Assembly (NCBI GenBank): GCA_020849855.1
Contig: JADZFO010000038.1
Coordinates: 1-64,000 of the forward strand
Reading direction: 5' to 3'
Source: a bacterium
GTDB taxonomy: Bacteria; 4484-113; JAFGCY01
DNA: 64,000 nucleotides
The notes beneath the pieces are model-generated. The model was not told the origin of the DNA. It saw nothing but the letters and a program-made list of their open reading frames with translations, and did not search any database. Each line of letters opens with the position of its first letter. Within the stretch, counting starts at the first letter, position 1. Both the position numbers and the translations under genes were made by a program. Of the stretch, positions 33,990 through 42,883 are shown piece after piece.

Positions 33990-34048
33990 GGCGCACAGAT
34001 TGCGCCCGGCCCCAGCCGCATCAGTCTCAGGGCGCACTCTGTGCGCCC
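33990..34048. repeat. Two palindromes overlapping the lipB 3' end
   Basis: GGCGCA/TGCGCC (33990-34006) and GGGCGCAC/GTGCGCCC (34030-34048). The second lies inside the lipB frame and encodes its last residues (GRGAQSAP), so one repeat copy has become coding sequence. Confidence 0.75.
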
Positions 34049-34692
34049 CTGCCAAACACCGCCTGCATCGCCTCAATCCCCGCTGCTGCTGCATCGTCAA
34101 GCGCAACCTGCCGCCCCAGCAGCTTGCCAAGCGAAATCACGCCTTTCCCTTCCAGCCCGCAGGGCACGATGAGATCAAAGTGACTAAGGTCAGTGCAGAC
34201 ATTGAAGGCGAAGCCGTGGTAGCTGACCCCGCCGCGGATCGCCACACCGATCGCCGCCAGCTTGTCGCTCCCCACCCACACCCCGGGGAAGCCCGGGCTG
34301 CGCGCCGCCGTGACCCCAAAGGCCGCCGCCGTCCGGATCAGCGCTTCCTCGATCCCGCTGACGAAGTCGCGCACGCTCATCCCGCGCTCGCGCAGGCTCA
34401 GGATCGGGTAGCCCACAAGCTGCCCCGGGCCGTGATAGGTAATGTCCCCGCCGCGCTCGATGCGGTGCAGGTCAAAGCCGCGCGCAGCGAGCTGTGCCTC
34501 GCTGACCAGCAGGTTGCTTTCCTCGCCCTGTCGCCCCAGCGTGATCACAGGCTCATGCTCAACCAGGATCAGCGTGTCCGGCGCTGTGCCGGCCACCCGT
34601 GCGCGGTGCAGCTCAAGCTGCCGCGCCCAGGTATCGGCGTAGCGCTCGCGTCCCCGCGCTTCAATCTGCAGGCCCGGCTGCGAAGTTTGCAC
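34027..34692 (-). CDS. lipB: Octanoyl-[acyl-carrier-protein] transferase LipB
   Basis: Moves the octanoyl group from ACP to lipoyl domains, the first step of endogenous lipoate synthesis. The 221-residue protein has RGGDITYHGPGQLVGYPIL (about 80-98), the lysine in SDKLAAIGVA, and the catalytic Cys in VPCGLEGKGVISL. The GTG start at 34692 follows TAGAAT (34704-34699) plus exactly six bases, a probable leaderless mRNA. The last eight residues are encoded by a palindromic repeat. No lipA is adjacent. Confidence 0.94.
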   Translation of the reverse strand: MQTSQPGLQIEARGRERYADTWARQLELHRARVAGTAPDTLILVEHEPVITLGRQGEESNLLVSEAQLAARGFDLHRIERGGDITYHGPGQLVGYPILSLRERGMSVRDFVSGIEEALIRTAAAFGVTAARSPGFPGVWVGSDKLAAIGVAIRGGVSYHGFAFNVCTDLSHFDLIVPCGLEGKGVISLGKLLGRQVALDDAAAAGIEAMQAVFGRGAQSAP

Positions 34693-34760
34693 GCGCGGAT
34701 TCTACCCCCGGCCGGCGGGCTTTATGAAGCTGCGGAAAAGAGCCGGCGAAGCAGCGCGGC

Positions 34761-34827
34761 TCTTTACATAAAGATCCTGTAAATCGGGGGTAAGCATCTT
34801 TACGCGGGGCGCTGTTCCCTGTAGCAT
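34761..34827 (+). promoter_or_regulatory. phoB promoter with repeated TCTTTAC motif
   Basis: TCTTTACATAA (34761) and TCTTTACGCGG (34797) are direct repeats. The second overlaps the -35 position 18 bases before TAGCAT (34822-34827). Related TTTAC words occur before both pstS genes, so these may be Pho boxes with autoregulation (inference). Confidence 0.45.
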
Positions 34828-34908
34828 CCCCGCGAAGCTGCCTGCACGCAAGCAATGTCCAAAGCGCCTGAGCTGCGCAGTATGCGAAGCCGGGCTGGAG
34901 GGTCAGCA

Positions 34909-35619
34909 GTGAAGCGCGAAAACGTCTATGTGATCGAGGACGAGCCCGATATCCTCGAGGTCATCGAATACAACCTCTCCCGCGAGGGCTACCGGGTCGG
35001 CGCCAGCCGCGACGGCTCCGACGGCCTGCGCAAGGTGCGCGAGGAGCATCCCGACCTGGTTCTGCTGGACCTGATGCTGCCGAACCTGGACGGCATCGAG
35101 ATCTGCAAGCGGCTCAAGAACGACCCGGTGACCCGGCCGATCCCGGTGGTCATGCTGACCGCCAAGGGCGAGGAGAGCGACATCGTGCTGGGCCTCGGCG
35201 TCGGGGCGGACGACTATGTGACCAAGCCCTTCAGCCCCAAGGAGCTGGTGGCGCGGGTCAAGGCCGTGCTGCGCCGCGGGCCGCTGAAGGAGAACTCCGA
35301 GCGCCAGGAGCGCATCACCTTCACCGCCGAGGGCGGCTCTGTGGTGGTGGATGCCGGGCGCCACGAGGTGGTGATCGATGGCGAGAACATCATCTTCACC
35401 GCCACCGAGTTCCGCCTGCTGCACTACCTGGCCAGCCACCCCGGCCGTGTTTTCACCCGCGAGCAACTGATTAACCGGGTGATCGGCGAAGACGCGGTTA
35501 TCATTGACCGTAACATCGATGTGCACGTGCGCTCGGTGCGCAAGAAGCTGGCCCGCTACCGCGAGATGATTGAAACCATCCGCGGCGTGGGCTACCGCTT
35601 CCGTGACTCCGACTACTAG
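34909..35619 (+). CDS. phoB: Phosphate-regulon response regulator PhoB (OmpR family)
   Basis: A 236-residue response regulator. The receiver domain has EDEP (acidic pocket), the phospho-acceptor Asp in LVLLDLMLPNLDG, TAKGEE and the Lys in DDYVTKPFSPKEL. The C-terminal OmpR-type winged helix has FTATEFRLLHYLASHPGRVFTREQL and VDVHVRSVRKKL-like IDVHVRSVRKKLARYR. It should activate the pst genes when phosphate is low. The GTG at 34909 has GGAGGG six bases upstream, better than the ATG at 34855. phoR begins 49 bases after its stop. Confidence 0.9.
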   Translation: MKRENVYVIEDEPDILEVIEYNLSREGYRVGASRDGSDGLRKVREEHPDLVLLDLMLPNLDGIEICKRLKNDPVTRPIPVVMLTAKGEESDIVLGLGVGADDYVTKPFSPKELVARVKAVLRRGPLKENSERQERITFTAEGGSVVVDAGRHEVVIDGENIIFTATEFRLLHYLASHPGRVFTREQLINRVIGEDAVIIDRNIDVHVRSVRKKLARYREMIETIRGVGYRFRDSDY

Positions 35620-35668
35620 CCCTGCGCCAGCTCAGCCCGGCGGGCCGGCGCAGCCGGGGAGGCAGGTC

Positions 35669-37012
35669 TTGAAACTGCTGCGAAGCAGCTTCCGCTGGCG
35701 GCTCTACGCCGCCCTGCTGCTGCTGGCGCTGTGGGCCATGTTGTACTACTTCCTCATCGGCCCCTGGGCCGGCCTGACCGCGACGCTGCTTGTGATCTGG
35801 CCGCTCAGCATCTTCCTAAGCGCGCCGCTGGAGGAACTGGCCCGGGGCGCAGCCAGGGCCGTGCAGGATGGTGAAACGAGCGGACTTCCTACATTGCGCC
35901 GCGACGAGTTTGGCCAGATCGCCGAGGCCCTGCGCGAGCTGGGCGAAGGTTCCCAGCAGCGCATCGCCGCCATTAACGAGGAGCGCAAGCGCCTGCTGGC
36001 GATCCTGGGCGGCATGATCGAGGGCGTCATCGCCATCGACCGCGAAGACCGCGTGGTGCAGATGAACCGCGTTGCCGGCCAGATCTTCCATGTTGACGCC
36101 GAGCAGTGCATCGGCAAGCGGATCTATGAGGCCGTGCGCGTGCCGGATGTGATCGAAACCTTCGCCGGGGCGCTGCAGCATGGCCGCGAGACCACTGCCG
36201 AGCTGCGCCTGCCGGAGAAGGACCGCGATGTACTGGTGGAGCTTTACGCCTCACCGCTGAACGACGAAGCGGGCCAGCGCAGCGGGGCGGTGATGGTGCT
36301 GCACAACGTGACCCAGATCCGCCGCCTGGAAGGCATGCGCCGCGACTTCGTGGCCAACGTCAGCCATGAGCTGAAGACCCCGCTGACGGCGATCCGCGGT
36401 TTTGTGGAGACCATGGTCGAGGACCAGGAAATGCCCGCCGAGCGGCGCCAGCACTTTGTGCGGCGGATCAACGACCAGACCCAGCGTCTGAGCGCCATCG
36501 TCTCGGACCTGCTGACCATCTCGCGCATAGAGTCCGGCGGCACAGAGATGGAGCGCGAGGCCCTCGACCTGCGCGATGTGGCCCGGGACTGCGAGCGCCT
36601 GCTCTCACCGGCGGCCGAGGCCAAGCGGATCTGCCTGAGCGTCGATATCCCCGAGCAGGCAGTGCGGGTGCTGGGCGACCGCGAGGCCCTGCGCCAGGCC
36701 CTGAGCAACCTGGTCGACAACGCGGTGAAATACACGCCGGAGGGCGGGCAGGTCTGGCTGCGCGTGCGCGTCGAAGAGCGCATGGCGGTGGCCGAGGTGC
36801 AGGACACCGGCATCGGCATCAGCCCCCAGGACCAGCAGCGTATCTTCGAGCGCTTTTACCGCGTGGACAAGGCGCGCTCCCGCGAACTGGGCGGCACCGG
36901 CCTGGGGCTTTCGATCGTCAAGCACATCACCCTGGCCCTTGGCGGCCGCGTCGGCCTGGACTCCAGCCTCGGCAAGGGAAGTACCTTCCGGATGGAACTA
37001 CCCCTGGCCTAG
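35669..37012 (+). CDS. phoR: Phosphate-regulon sensor kinase PhoR
   Basis: A 447-residue membrane histidine kinase. Two N-terminal hydrophobic helices (about 14-52) are followed by a HAMP-like linker, a PAS domain (about 110-215), the HisKA box NVSHELKTPLTAIRG with the phospho-His, and the ATPase boxes LSNLVDNAVKYTPEGG, DTGIGI and GTGLGLSIVKH. The TTG at 35669, with GGGGAGG upstream, is my start; an ATG at 35570 would overlap phoB by 50 bases and add a Pro-rich extension. It pairs with PhoB and works with the Pst/PhoU complex encoded 0.7 kb downstream. Confidence 0.9.
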   Translation: MKLLRSSFRWRLYAALLLLALWAMLYYFLIGPWAGLTATLLVIWPLSIFLSAPLEELARGAARAVQDGETSGLPTLRRDEFGQIAEALRELGEGSQQRIAAINEERKRLLAILGGMIEGVIAIDREDRVVQMNRVAGQIFHVDAEQCIGKRIYEAVRVPDVIETFAGALQHGRETTAELRLPEKDRDVLVELYASPLNDEAGQRSGAVMVLHNVTQIRRLEGMRRDFVANVSHELKTPLTAIRGFVETMVEDQEMPAERRQHFVRRINDQTQRLSAIVSDLLTISRIESGGTEMEREALDLRDVARDCERLLSPAAEAKRICLSVDIPEQAVRVLGDREALRQALSNLVDNAVKYTPEGGQVWLRVRVEERMAVAEVQDTGIGISPQDQQRIFERFYRVDKARSRELGGTGLGLSIVKHITLALGGRVGLDSSLGKGSTFRMELPLA

Positions 37013-37074
37013 GACGCAGATCCAAACCGAGTCAACCGGGCAAACCGAGTCCAACCGAGTCAAAGACTCAGGGT

Positions 37075-37494
37075 TCAGGTGACTGGTCTCTCGTCAAGCT
37101 CCCTGAAGTTGGTAACACGCCTGATGCCTTCCTTCATTTGAGTGACATTGAAGTTGAGGAGCAGACCATGAACCAGTTTGCTGAGGCGCAGGTAAGTGAA
37201 GAGCTGTGCTGTGTGAATCCCCTCTAGCTGATCCACTGACTTCACTTCGATGATCAGCCGTCGCTGCACAAGCATGTCAATTCGCAGCGCCCTGGGTATG
37301 ACCAGGTCTCCGTAGCTGAGATCAACATAATGCTGTGTCAGTACATCAAGCCCCCGGCTTTGAAGCTCGTGAGCAAGGCAGGCTTCGTAGACAGACTCCA
37401 GAAGACCGGGGCCAAAGCAGGTGTGAACCTTGATGGCAGCAGCAATTACCTCACCGGTCAGCTCGTCTCGATCCCCGTACAACATACTAGACAC
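37075..37494 (-). CDS. GxxExxY-family protein (PD-(D/E)XK nuclease-like)
   Basis: A 139-residue protein with the naming motif GLLESVYEACLAHEL (about 28-42) and a later strand pair LRIDMLVQRRLIIEVKSVD, whose D...E-x-K pattern resembles PD-(D/E)XK nucleases. The family is multi-copy in some genomes and has no agreed function. It is strand-opposed to the surrounding pho genes and lies inside an inverted-repeat cassette, pointing to insertion. Promoter TTGACA-17-TATACT ends exactly six bases before the GTG at 37494, so it is probably leaderless; ATG at 37485 is an alternative. Confidence 0.9.
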   Translation of the reverse strand: MSSMLYGDRDELTGEVIAAAIKVHTCFGPGLLESVYEACLAHELQSRGLDVLTQHYVDLSYGDLVIPRALRIDMLVQRRLIIEVKSVDQLEGIHTAQLFTYLRLSKLVHGLLLNFNVTQMKEGIRRVTNFRELDERPVT

Positions 37495-37500
37495 ATGCTT

Positions 37501-37529
37501 AGTATAACTATAAGTACATATTGTGTCAA
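37501..37529 (-). promoter_or_regulatory. Consensus promoter of the GxxExxY gene
   Basis: Minus strand: TTGACA (37529-37524), 17-base spacer, TATACT (37506-37501). It is the best sigma-70 match in the window. The expected transcript start coincides with the GTG codon at 37494. Confidence 0.85.
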
Positions 37530-37684
37530 CTCTGTTAAACTCTGTTTTCTCGGTTCGCTCGGTTTGGATCGATTTGAATCCCCCCTTTGTAAAGACCAGT
37601 CGCCGTTCTTTATAAAGGCTTCACAGGTCAGCGCTTTACTCTGCGCGTGCAGTTAGACAGCTCCAGAAGCCCCGGAGGAATCCG

Positions 37685-38839
37685 ATGAAGAACGCGAAGC
37701 TCTATGCCCTGATCATGGGCCTGCTGCTGCTGGCAGGCATGGCCCTGCTCGCCGGCTGCCCCAAAAAGGGCGGCGACAGCGGCACGACGGAAGTTGGCAC
37801 AGAAGATGCCCCGCCCGCCGCTGAGACCCCCGGCTCTGATCTCAGCGGCGCCGTCAACATCGACGGCTCCAGCACGGTCTACCCGATCACCGAGGCCGTC
37901 GCCGAGGAGTTCATGAACAGCAACCCCGGCGTCAATGTGACCGTCGGCATCAGCGGCACCGGCGGCGGCTTCAAGCGCTTCGCCGGCGGTGAGACCGACA
38001 TCTCCAACGCCAGCCGCGCCATCAAGCAGGAAGAGGCCGATGCCTGCGCCGCCGCCAGCATCGGGATCATCGAGCTGCCGGTGGCCTTTGACGGCCTGAC
38101 CGTGGTGGTCAACCCGCAGAACGACTGGTGCAGCAGCATCACGATTGAAGAACTGAAGAAGATCTGGGACCAGGGTTCCACGGTGAAGAAGTGGAGCGAC
38201 GTGCGCGCCGAGTGGCCGGCCGAGGACATCAAGCTTTTTGGCCCCGGCACCGACAGCGGCACCTTTGACTACTTCACCGAGGCGGTCAACGGCAAGTCCA
38301 AGCAGTGCCGCACGGACTTCACCGCCTCCGAGGATGACAACGTCCTGGTCACCGGCGTCGCCGGCGACAAGTACGCCATGGGCTATTTCGGCCTGGCCTA
38401 CTTCGAAGAGAACATGGACAAGCTCAAGGCCCTGTCCGTCGACGGCGGCAACGGCCCCGTGGACCCCAGCAAGGACAGCGTGATGAACGGCACCTACAGC
38501 CCGCTCTCCCGACCGCTGTTTATCTACGTCAGCGACAAGGCGGCCGAGCGCCCCGAGCTTGAGGCCTTTGTCACTTACTACCTCGACCACGCGGGCCACC
38601 GCAGCGCCGAGGTGGGCTATATCCCGCTGCCCGACAGCGCTTATGCCCTGATCCGCGAGCGCTGGACCAGCCGCACCCTGGGCTCGGTCTTCGTGGGCCG
38701 CGAGACCACCGGCATGACCATTGAGCAGATCCTGGCCGCCGAAGGCGGCGCGGAAGCCCCTGCCGCTGATGGCGGGGAAGGCGCACCTGCCGATGGCAGC
38801 CAGACCCCCAGCGCCGCCAGCGGAGCCGGCGGCCTGTAA
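37685..38839 (+). CDS. pstS: Phosphate-binding lipoprotein PstS (first copy)
   Basis: A 384-residue periplasmic phosphate receptor with lipobox LLAGC (Cys25), so it is anchored to a membrane. Phosphate-site motifs include DGSSTVYPITEAVAEEF, GISGTGGGFKRF, DISNASR and PGTDSGTFDYF. An Ala/Gly/Pro-rich tail (about 360-384) follows the binding domain. GGAGGA precedes the ATG. A GCTTTACTC word about 45 bases upstream may be part of a Pho box. A perfect hairpin terminator follows, so it may be made in excess or independently of the transporter genes. Confidence 0.93.
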   Translation: MKNAKLYALIMGLLLLAGMALLAGCPKKGGDSGTTEVGTEDAPPAAETPGSDLSGAVNIDGSSTVYPITEAVAEEFMNSNPGVNVTVGISGTGGGFKRFAGGETDISNASRAIKQEEADACAAASIGIIELPVAFDGLTVVVNPQNDWCSSITIEELKKIWDQGSTVKKWSDVRAEWPAEDIKLFGPGTDSGTFDYFTEAVNGKSKQCRTDFTASEDDNVLVTGVAGDKYAMGYFGLAYFEENMDKLKALSVDGGNGPVDPSKDSVMNGTYSPLSRPLFIYVSDKAAERPELEAFVTYYLDHAGHRSAEVGYIPLPDSAYALIRERWTSRTLGSVFVGRETTGMTIEQILAAEGGAEAPAADGGEGAPADGSQTPSAASGAGGL

Positions 38840-38886
38840 AGGACAGAACAGAACTTGATGCAGCGCGAACACAGTTTTGTGAAGAC

Positions 38887-38911
38887 GGCCTCCCGCATGC
38901 GGGAGGCCTTT
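38887..38911 (+). terminator. Terminator between the two pstS genes
   Basis: GGCCTCCCGCA and TGCGGGAGGCC (38887-38908) form a perfect hairpin followed by TTTCG. It separates the first pstS from the pstS2-CAB-phoU unit. Confidence 0.7.
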
Positions 38912-38993
38912 CGCGCTTTCAGCACTGCCTTAATGCCCCGCTCCGGCACGGCTTCCAGGCTGCGTAAGGAAATTGCTAAGAACTACACGGGCG

Positions 38994-39015
38994 CTTCATT
39001 TACCCTTCACCGCCC
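38994..39015 (+). promoter_or_regulatory. Candidate Pho box before the second pstS
   Basis: Two adjacent 11-base units, CTTCATTTACC and CTTCACCGCCC. Eleven-base direct repeats with a TTCA core are the known form of PhoB/PhoP sites in several bacteria. The site lies about 60 bases before the start codon at 39074. Confidence 0.5.
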
Positions 39016-39073
39016 GGCGGTTCAATCCTCCCGCGTGCAAGCAGTTTCAATACGCACTCATGGGAGTATGGCA

Positions 39074-40066
39074 ATGAACAAGCGTTTCCTGATCAAGGCG
39101 GCCGTGCTGGCGGGTCTCGCCGGCACTGTCCTTGCCGGCGGCGCGGCTCTGGCCGCGCTGAAGGGCAACATCAACATCGACGGTTCGTCCACCGTGTACC
39201 CGATCACCGAGGCTGTGGCCGAGGAGTTCATGGGCGCCAACCCCGGCGTCAATGTCGTGGTCGGCATCAGCGGCTCGGGCGGTGGCTTCAAGCGCTTTGT
39301 CGTCGGCGACATCCACGTCAGCAACGCCAGCCGGCCGATCAAGAAGAGCGAAGTGGAGAAGTGCGCCGCCAACAGCATCAACTTCATCGAGCTGCCGGTG
39401 GCCTTCGACGCCCTGACCGTGGTGGTCAACCCGAAGAACGACTGGTGCGACAGCATCACCGTCGCCGAGCTGAAGAAGATCTGGGACCAGGGCTCCACCG
39501 TCAAGAACTGGAGCGATGTGCGCCCCGGCTGGCCGAACAAGCCGATCAAGCTCTTCGGCCCCGGCACCGACAGCGGCACCTTCGAGTACTTCACCGAGGC
39601 CATCAACGGCACCTCCAAGCAGAGCCGCGCGGACTACACCGCCAGCGAGGATGACAACGTCCTGGTCACCGGCGTGGCCGGCGACCAGTACGCCATGGGC
39701 TACTTCGGCCTGGCCTACTACGAAGAGAACAGCGGCAAGCTCAAGGCCCTGAAGGTTGACGGCGGCAAGGGCCCCGTCGCCCCGGGCAAGGACACCGCGC
39801 GCTCCGGCAAGTATGCCCCGCTCTCGCGTCCGCTCTTCATCTACGTGAACGGCAAGTCGGCGCAGCGCGAGGACATCAAGGCCTTCGTCAACTTCTACCT
39901 CGACAACGCTGCCGCGCTGAGCGAGGAAGTGGGCTATGTCCCGCTGCCGGACAGCGCCTACAAGACCATCAAGAACCGCTTCAACAGCGGCAAGTTCGGT
40001 TCCGTGTTCAGCGGCAAGGACACCATCGGCCTCACCATTGAGGAAGTCCTGGCCGCCGAAAAGTAG
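39074..40066 (+). CDS. pstS: Periplasmic phosphate-binding protein PstS (second copy)
   Basis: A 330-residue paralog of the preceding gene with nearly the same core (DGSSTVYPITEAVAEEF, GISGSGGGFKRF, PGTDSGTFEYF), but with an ordinary signal peptide ending ALA (about residue 28) and no lipobox Cys. It should therefore be soluble in the periplasm while the first copy is membrane-bound. The ATG at 39074 is seven bases after GGGAG; an ATG two codons earlier is too close to that site. It leads the transporter genes, with pstC starting 51 bases later. Confidence 0.93.
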   Translation: MNKRFLIKAAVLAGLAGTVLAGGAALAALKGNINIDGSSTVYPITEAVAEEFMGANPGVNVVVGISGSGGGFKRFVVGDIHVSNASRPIKKSEVEKCAANSINFIELPVAFDALTVVVNPKNDWCDSITVAELKKIWDQGSTVKNWSDVRPGWPNKPIKLFGPGTDSGTFEYFTEAINGTSKQSRADYTASEDDNVLVTGVAGDQYAMGYFGLAYYEENSGKLKALKVDGGKGPVAPGKDTARSGKYAPLSRPLFIYVNGKSAQREDIKAFVNFYLDNAAALSEEVGYVPLPDSAYKTIKNRFNSGKFGSVFSGKDTIGLTIEEVLAAEK

Positions 40067-40116
40067 CAAACCCTGCCCCGGCAGGTCATGCGGGCCCGGC
40101 CCGTCAGGAAAAGGCA

Positions 40117-41046
40117 TTGGCAACGCAAAGGATCGATCTGTCGGGCAAGGCCCACTTAAGAGTAAGTGAGCAGGGCGTACGGGGGCTGCTGGCCGCCTGC
40201 GCCCTGCTTTCCATCATGGTCACGCTCTCGATCATCGCCATCCTGGCTATCGAGAACTGGCACTTCTTCACGGACAGCGACTACAAGGTCAACCTGTGGG
40301 ACTTCCTCACCGGCACCCAGTGGACGCCCAACTTCCAGGATAAGCACTTCGGCGTCCTGCCCCTGCTGGTCGGCACCCTGCATATCGCCGTCATCTCCGG
40401 CCTGATCTCCATCCCCATCGGCCTGGCCAGCGGCATGTACCTCAGCGAATACGCCAGCCCGGGCCTGCGCAAGGTGGTCAAGCCGGTGCTCGAGGTCCTC
40501 GCCGGTGTGCCCACCGTCGTCTACGGCTACTTCGCCCTGAGCTTCATCACGCCCTATGTGATCAAGAAGTTCTTCCCCGAGGCCGGTGTCTACAACGCCC
40601 TCTCCGCGGGCATTGTTGTAGGCATCATGATCCTGCCCCTGGTGGCCTCGCTCTGCGACGATGCCTTCCGGGCCGTCCCGCGCAGCCTGCGCGAGGCGGG
40701 CTACGCCATGGGCGCCACCAAGTACGAAGTCTGCCTGCAGATTGTGCTGCCGGCCGCCATCTCCGGCGTGCTGGCCTCCTTCATCCTCGCCCTCTCCCGC
40801 GCCGTCGGCGAGACCATGGCGGTCACCGTCGCCGCCGGCTCCACCCCGAACATGACCCTCAACCCACTGGAGTCGATCCAGACCCTCACCGGCTTCGTGG
40901 CCTCGATCTCGATGGGCGACACCCCCGCCGGCAGCATTGAATACAAGTCGATGTTCGCCGTGGCCGGCACCCTCTTCGTCATTACGCTGAGCATGAACTG
41001 GCTGGCCCAGCGCATCATGCGCCGCTTCAGGGAGGAGTACGACTAA
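40117..41046 (+). CDS. pstC: Phosphate ABC transporter permease PstC
   Basis: A 309-residue inner-membrane permease with six or seven helices. The ABC-permease EAA loop is visible as LREAGYAMGATKYEVCLQIVLPAAISG (about 190-216), and VLAGVPTVVYGYFAL is a PstC/PstA signature. The start is TTG at 40117 with AGGAAAAGG upstream; I see no better codon. The stop overlaps the pstA start (TAATG), so translation is coupled. Confidence 0.95.
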   Translation: MATQRIDLSGKAHLRVSEQGVRGLLAACALLSIMVTLSIIAILAIENWHFFTDSDYKVNLWDFLTGTQWTPNFQDKHFGVLPLLVGTLHIAVISGLISIPIGLASGMYLSEYASPGLRKVVKPVLEVLAGVPTVVYGYFALSFITPYVIKKFFPEAGVYNALSAGIVVGIMILPLVASLCDDAFRAVPRSLREAGYAMGATKYEVCLQIVLPAAISGVLASFILALSRAVGETMAVTVAAGSTPNMTLNPLESIQTLTGFVASISMGDTPAGSIEYKSMFAVAGTLFVITLSMNWLAQRIMRRFREEYD

Positions 41047-41963
41047 TGAGCAGCGAAAGCCGCAACCTTGAAGCGCGTACCTTCAGCGGCCTGCCCGGGG
41101 CGGCCTCGCCCACCCTGGCGCGCCGCAACACCAACGAACGCCTGATCGCCATCCTGCTGGCCGTCCTCACCTGGGGCGGCGTGGCTATCCTGATGGTGCT
41201 GCTCGGGCACATCGTCCACGAAGGCTACAAGTACATCACCCCGCACTTCTTCACCAACTTTGCCTCGCGCAAGGCGGAGATCGCCGGCTTCAAGGCCGCC
41301 ATCATCGGCAGCCTGTACATGATCGGCCTGACCATCCTGCTGGCCATCCCCATCGGCGTCGCCGCCGCGGTCTTCCTTGAGGAGTACCTGCGCAAGTCGC
41401 GCCTGGCCCGCTTCATTGAGCTGAACATCAACAACCTGGCCGGCGTGCCAAGCATCGTCTACGGTATCCTCGGCCTGATGCTCTTCGTGCGCTTCTTCAA
41501 CTTCCAGGAGAGCGTGCTTTCGGCCGCCTGCACCATGGCCCTGCTGATCCTGCCGGTGATCATCATCTCCGCCCGCGAGGCGATCCGCGCCGTCCCCGCC
41601 GGCATCCGCCACGCGGCCTTCGCCGTCGGCGCCACGCGCTGGCAGGTGGTGAGCCACCATGTCCTTCCGGCGGCCACCCCGGGCATCGTCACCGGCGTCA
41701 TCCTGGCCGTCTCCCGGGCCATCGGCGAGTCGGCGCCACTGCTGCTGATCGGCGCGGCGGCCTTCATCCGCTTCGCCCCCAAGTCCCCGATGGACCGCTA
41801 TACGGTCATGCCGGTGCAGATCTTCTCCTGGCTGACCAAGCCGCAGGAGGCCTTCCACCAGGTGGCGGCCGCCGGCATCATCGTGCTGCTGGTGCTCCTG
41901 TTGGCGCTCAATGCTGTTGCTGTCATAATCAGAATGAAGGCGGAGGCTAAGTACAAATGGTAG
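41046..41963 (+). CDS. pstA: Phosphate ABC transporter permease PstA
   Basis: A 305-residue permease, partner of PstC. It has six predicted membrane helices, [16 protein letters not shown] (family signature) and the EAA loop [27 protein letters not shown]. Its ATG overlaps the pstC stop, and its stop overlaps the first possible pstB start at 41957, so the transporter genes form a tightly coupled unit. Confidence 0.95.
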   Translation: MSSESRNLEARTFSGLPGAASPTLARRNTNERLIAILLAVLTWGGVAILMVLLGHIVHEGYKYITPHFFTNFASRKAEIAGFKAAIIGSLYMIGLTILLAIPIGVAAAVFLEEYLRKSRLARFIELNINNLAGVPSIVYGILGLMLFVRFFNFQESVLSAACTMALLILPVIIISAREAIRAVPAGIRHAAFAVGATRWQVVSHHVLPAATPGIVTGVILAVSRAIGESAPLLLIGAAAFIRFAPKSPMDRYTVMPVQIFSWLTKPQEAFHQVAAAGIIVLLVLLLALNAVAVIIRMKAEAKYKW

Positions 41964-42823
41964 AGCAGACCCAGACTGCGCAGCGCCCTGGCGCTGCAGT
42001 CAGCAAGCTCCGCACCGGCCCCGCCGGCGCCCCCGCCAAACAGCCTGCCGAGGGAGTGCTGATGAACAACATCATCCTGGAAGCCCGGGATCTGTCAATC
42101 CGCTATGGCTCCGCGCCGCCCGCGGTGAAGCACTGCTCGCTCAAGTTCCCTGAAGGCATGATCACCGCCATCATCGGCCCCAGCGGCTGCGGCAAGAGCA
42201 CCCTGCTGCGCACCCTCAACCGCATGAACGAGCTGATGGGTGATGTGCACTTCGAGGGTGAGGTGCTCTACCGTGGACAGAACCTCTTCGCCAAGGGCAT
42301 CGACCCGGTGGAGGTGCGCCGCCGCATCGGCATGGTCTTCCAGAAGCCCAACCCCTTCCCCAAGAGCATCTTTGAAAACGTCGCCTGGGGCCCGCGGATC
42401 AACGGGCTCTGCTCCCGGCGCGAAATGCCCGAGCTGGTTGAGCGCTCCCTGCGCCAGGCCGGCCTCTGGGAGGAGGTCAAGGACCGCCTCGACAGCTCCG
42501 GCATGGGCCTCTCCGGCGGCCAGCAGCAGCGTCTGTGCATCGCCCGCGCCATCGCCATGGAGCCAGAGGTGATCCTGATGGACGAGCCCTGCTCGGCCCT
42601 CGACCCGGTCTCCACGGCGCGTATCGAGGACCTGCTGTTTGAGCTGAAGGAAAACTACACCATCGTCATCGTGACGCATAACATGCAGCAGGCATCGCGA
42701 GTCTCCGACTTCACGGCCTTCTTCGAGAGCGGCGTGCTGATCGAGTACGGCGAGACCCAGCAGGTCTTCACCCGCCCGCAGCAGAAGCGCACCGAAGAGT
42801 ACGTCACCGGCCGCTTCGGCTAG
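41957..42823 (+). CDS. pstB: Phosphate ABC transporter ATPase PstB
   Basis: ATP-binding subunit that powers phosphate uptake and signals to PhoR through PhoU. Walker A is GPSGCGKST, the signature is LSGGQQQR, Walker B is [13 protein letters not shown], and the H-loop is VTHNMQQA. Two starts are plausible: ATG at 41957 (overlapping pstA, GGAGG upstream) gives 288 residues with a 35-residue Ala/Pro-rich extension; ATG at 42062 with GAGGGAG just upstream gives the usual 253 residues. Overlap with pstA favours the first, family length the second. Confidence 0.95.
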   Translation: MVEQTQTAQRPGAAVSKLRTGPAGAPAKQPAEGVLMNNIILEARDLSIRYGSAPPAVKHCSLKFPEGMITAIIGPSGCGKSTLLRTLNRMNELMGDVHFEGEVLYRGQNLFAKGIDPVEVRRRIGMVFQKPNPFPKSIFENVAWGPRINGLCSRREMPELVERSLRQAGLWEEVKDRLDSSGMGLSGGQQQRLCIARAIAMEPEVILMDEPCSALDPVSTARIEDLLFELKENYTIVIVTHNMQQASRVSDFTAFFESGVLIEYGETQQVFTRPQQKRTEEYVTGRFG

Positions 42824-42883
42824 CCGCCAATTCCATCAACTGAAGCCGGCGGGGTGACAGGCTGCCCGCCATGGGAGACAATT

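Larger units (their letters stand above)
37019..37570. repeat. Cassette bounded by 13-bp inverted repeats and AACCGAG words
   Basis: GATCCAAACCGAG (37019-37031) is exactly reverse-complemented at 37558-37570. Extra AACCGAG copies follow on the inner left side (to about 37064) and CTCGGTT on the right (from 37549). They enclose exactly one gene, the GxxExxY protein, and its promoter. The cassette splits phoBR from the pst genes. Confidence 0.8.

Noticed and set aside
37019..37064. A PhoB-binding site formed by the AACCGAG words after phoR
   Set aside because: The words recur as inverted ends of the GxxExxY cassette and at 32.3 kb away from pho genes, so they belong to the repeat, not to the regulon.
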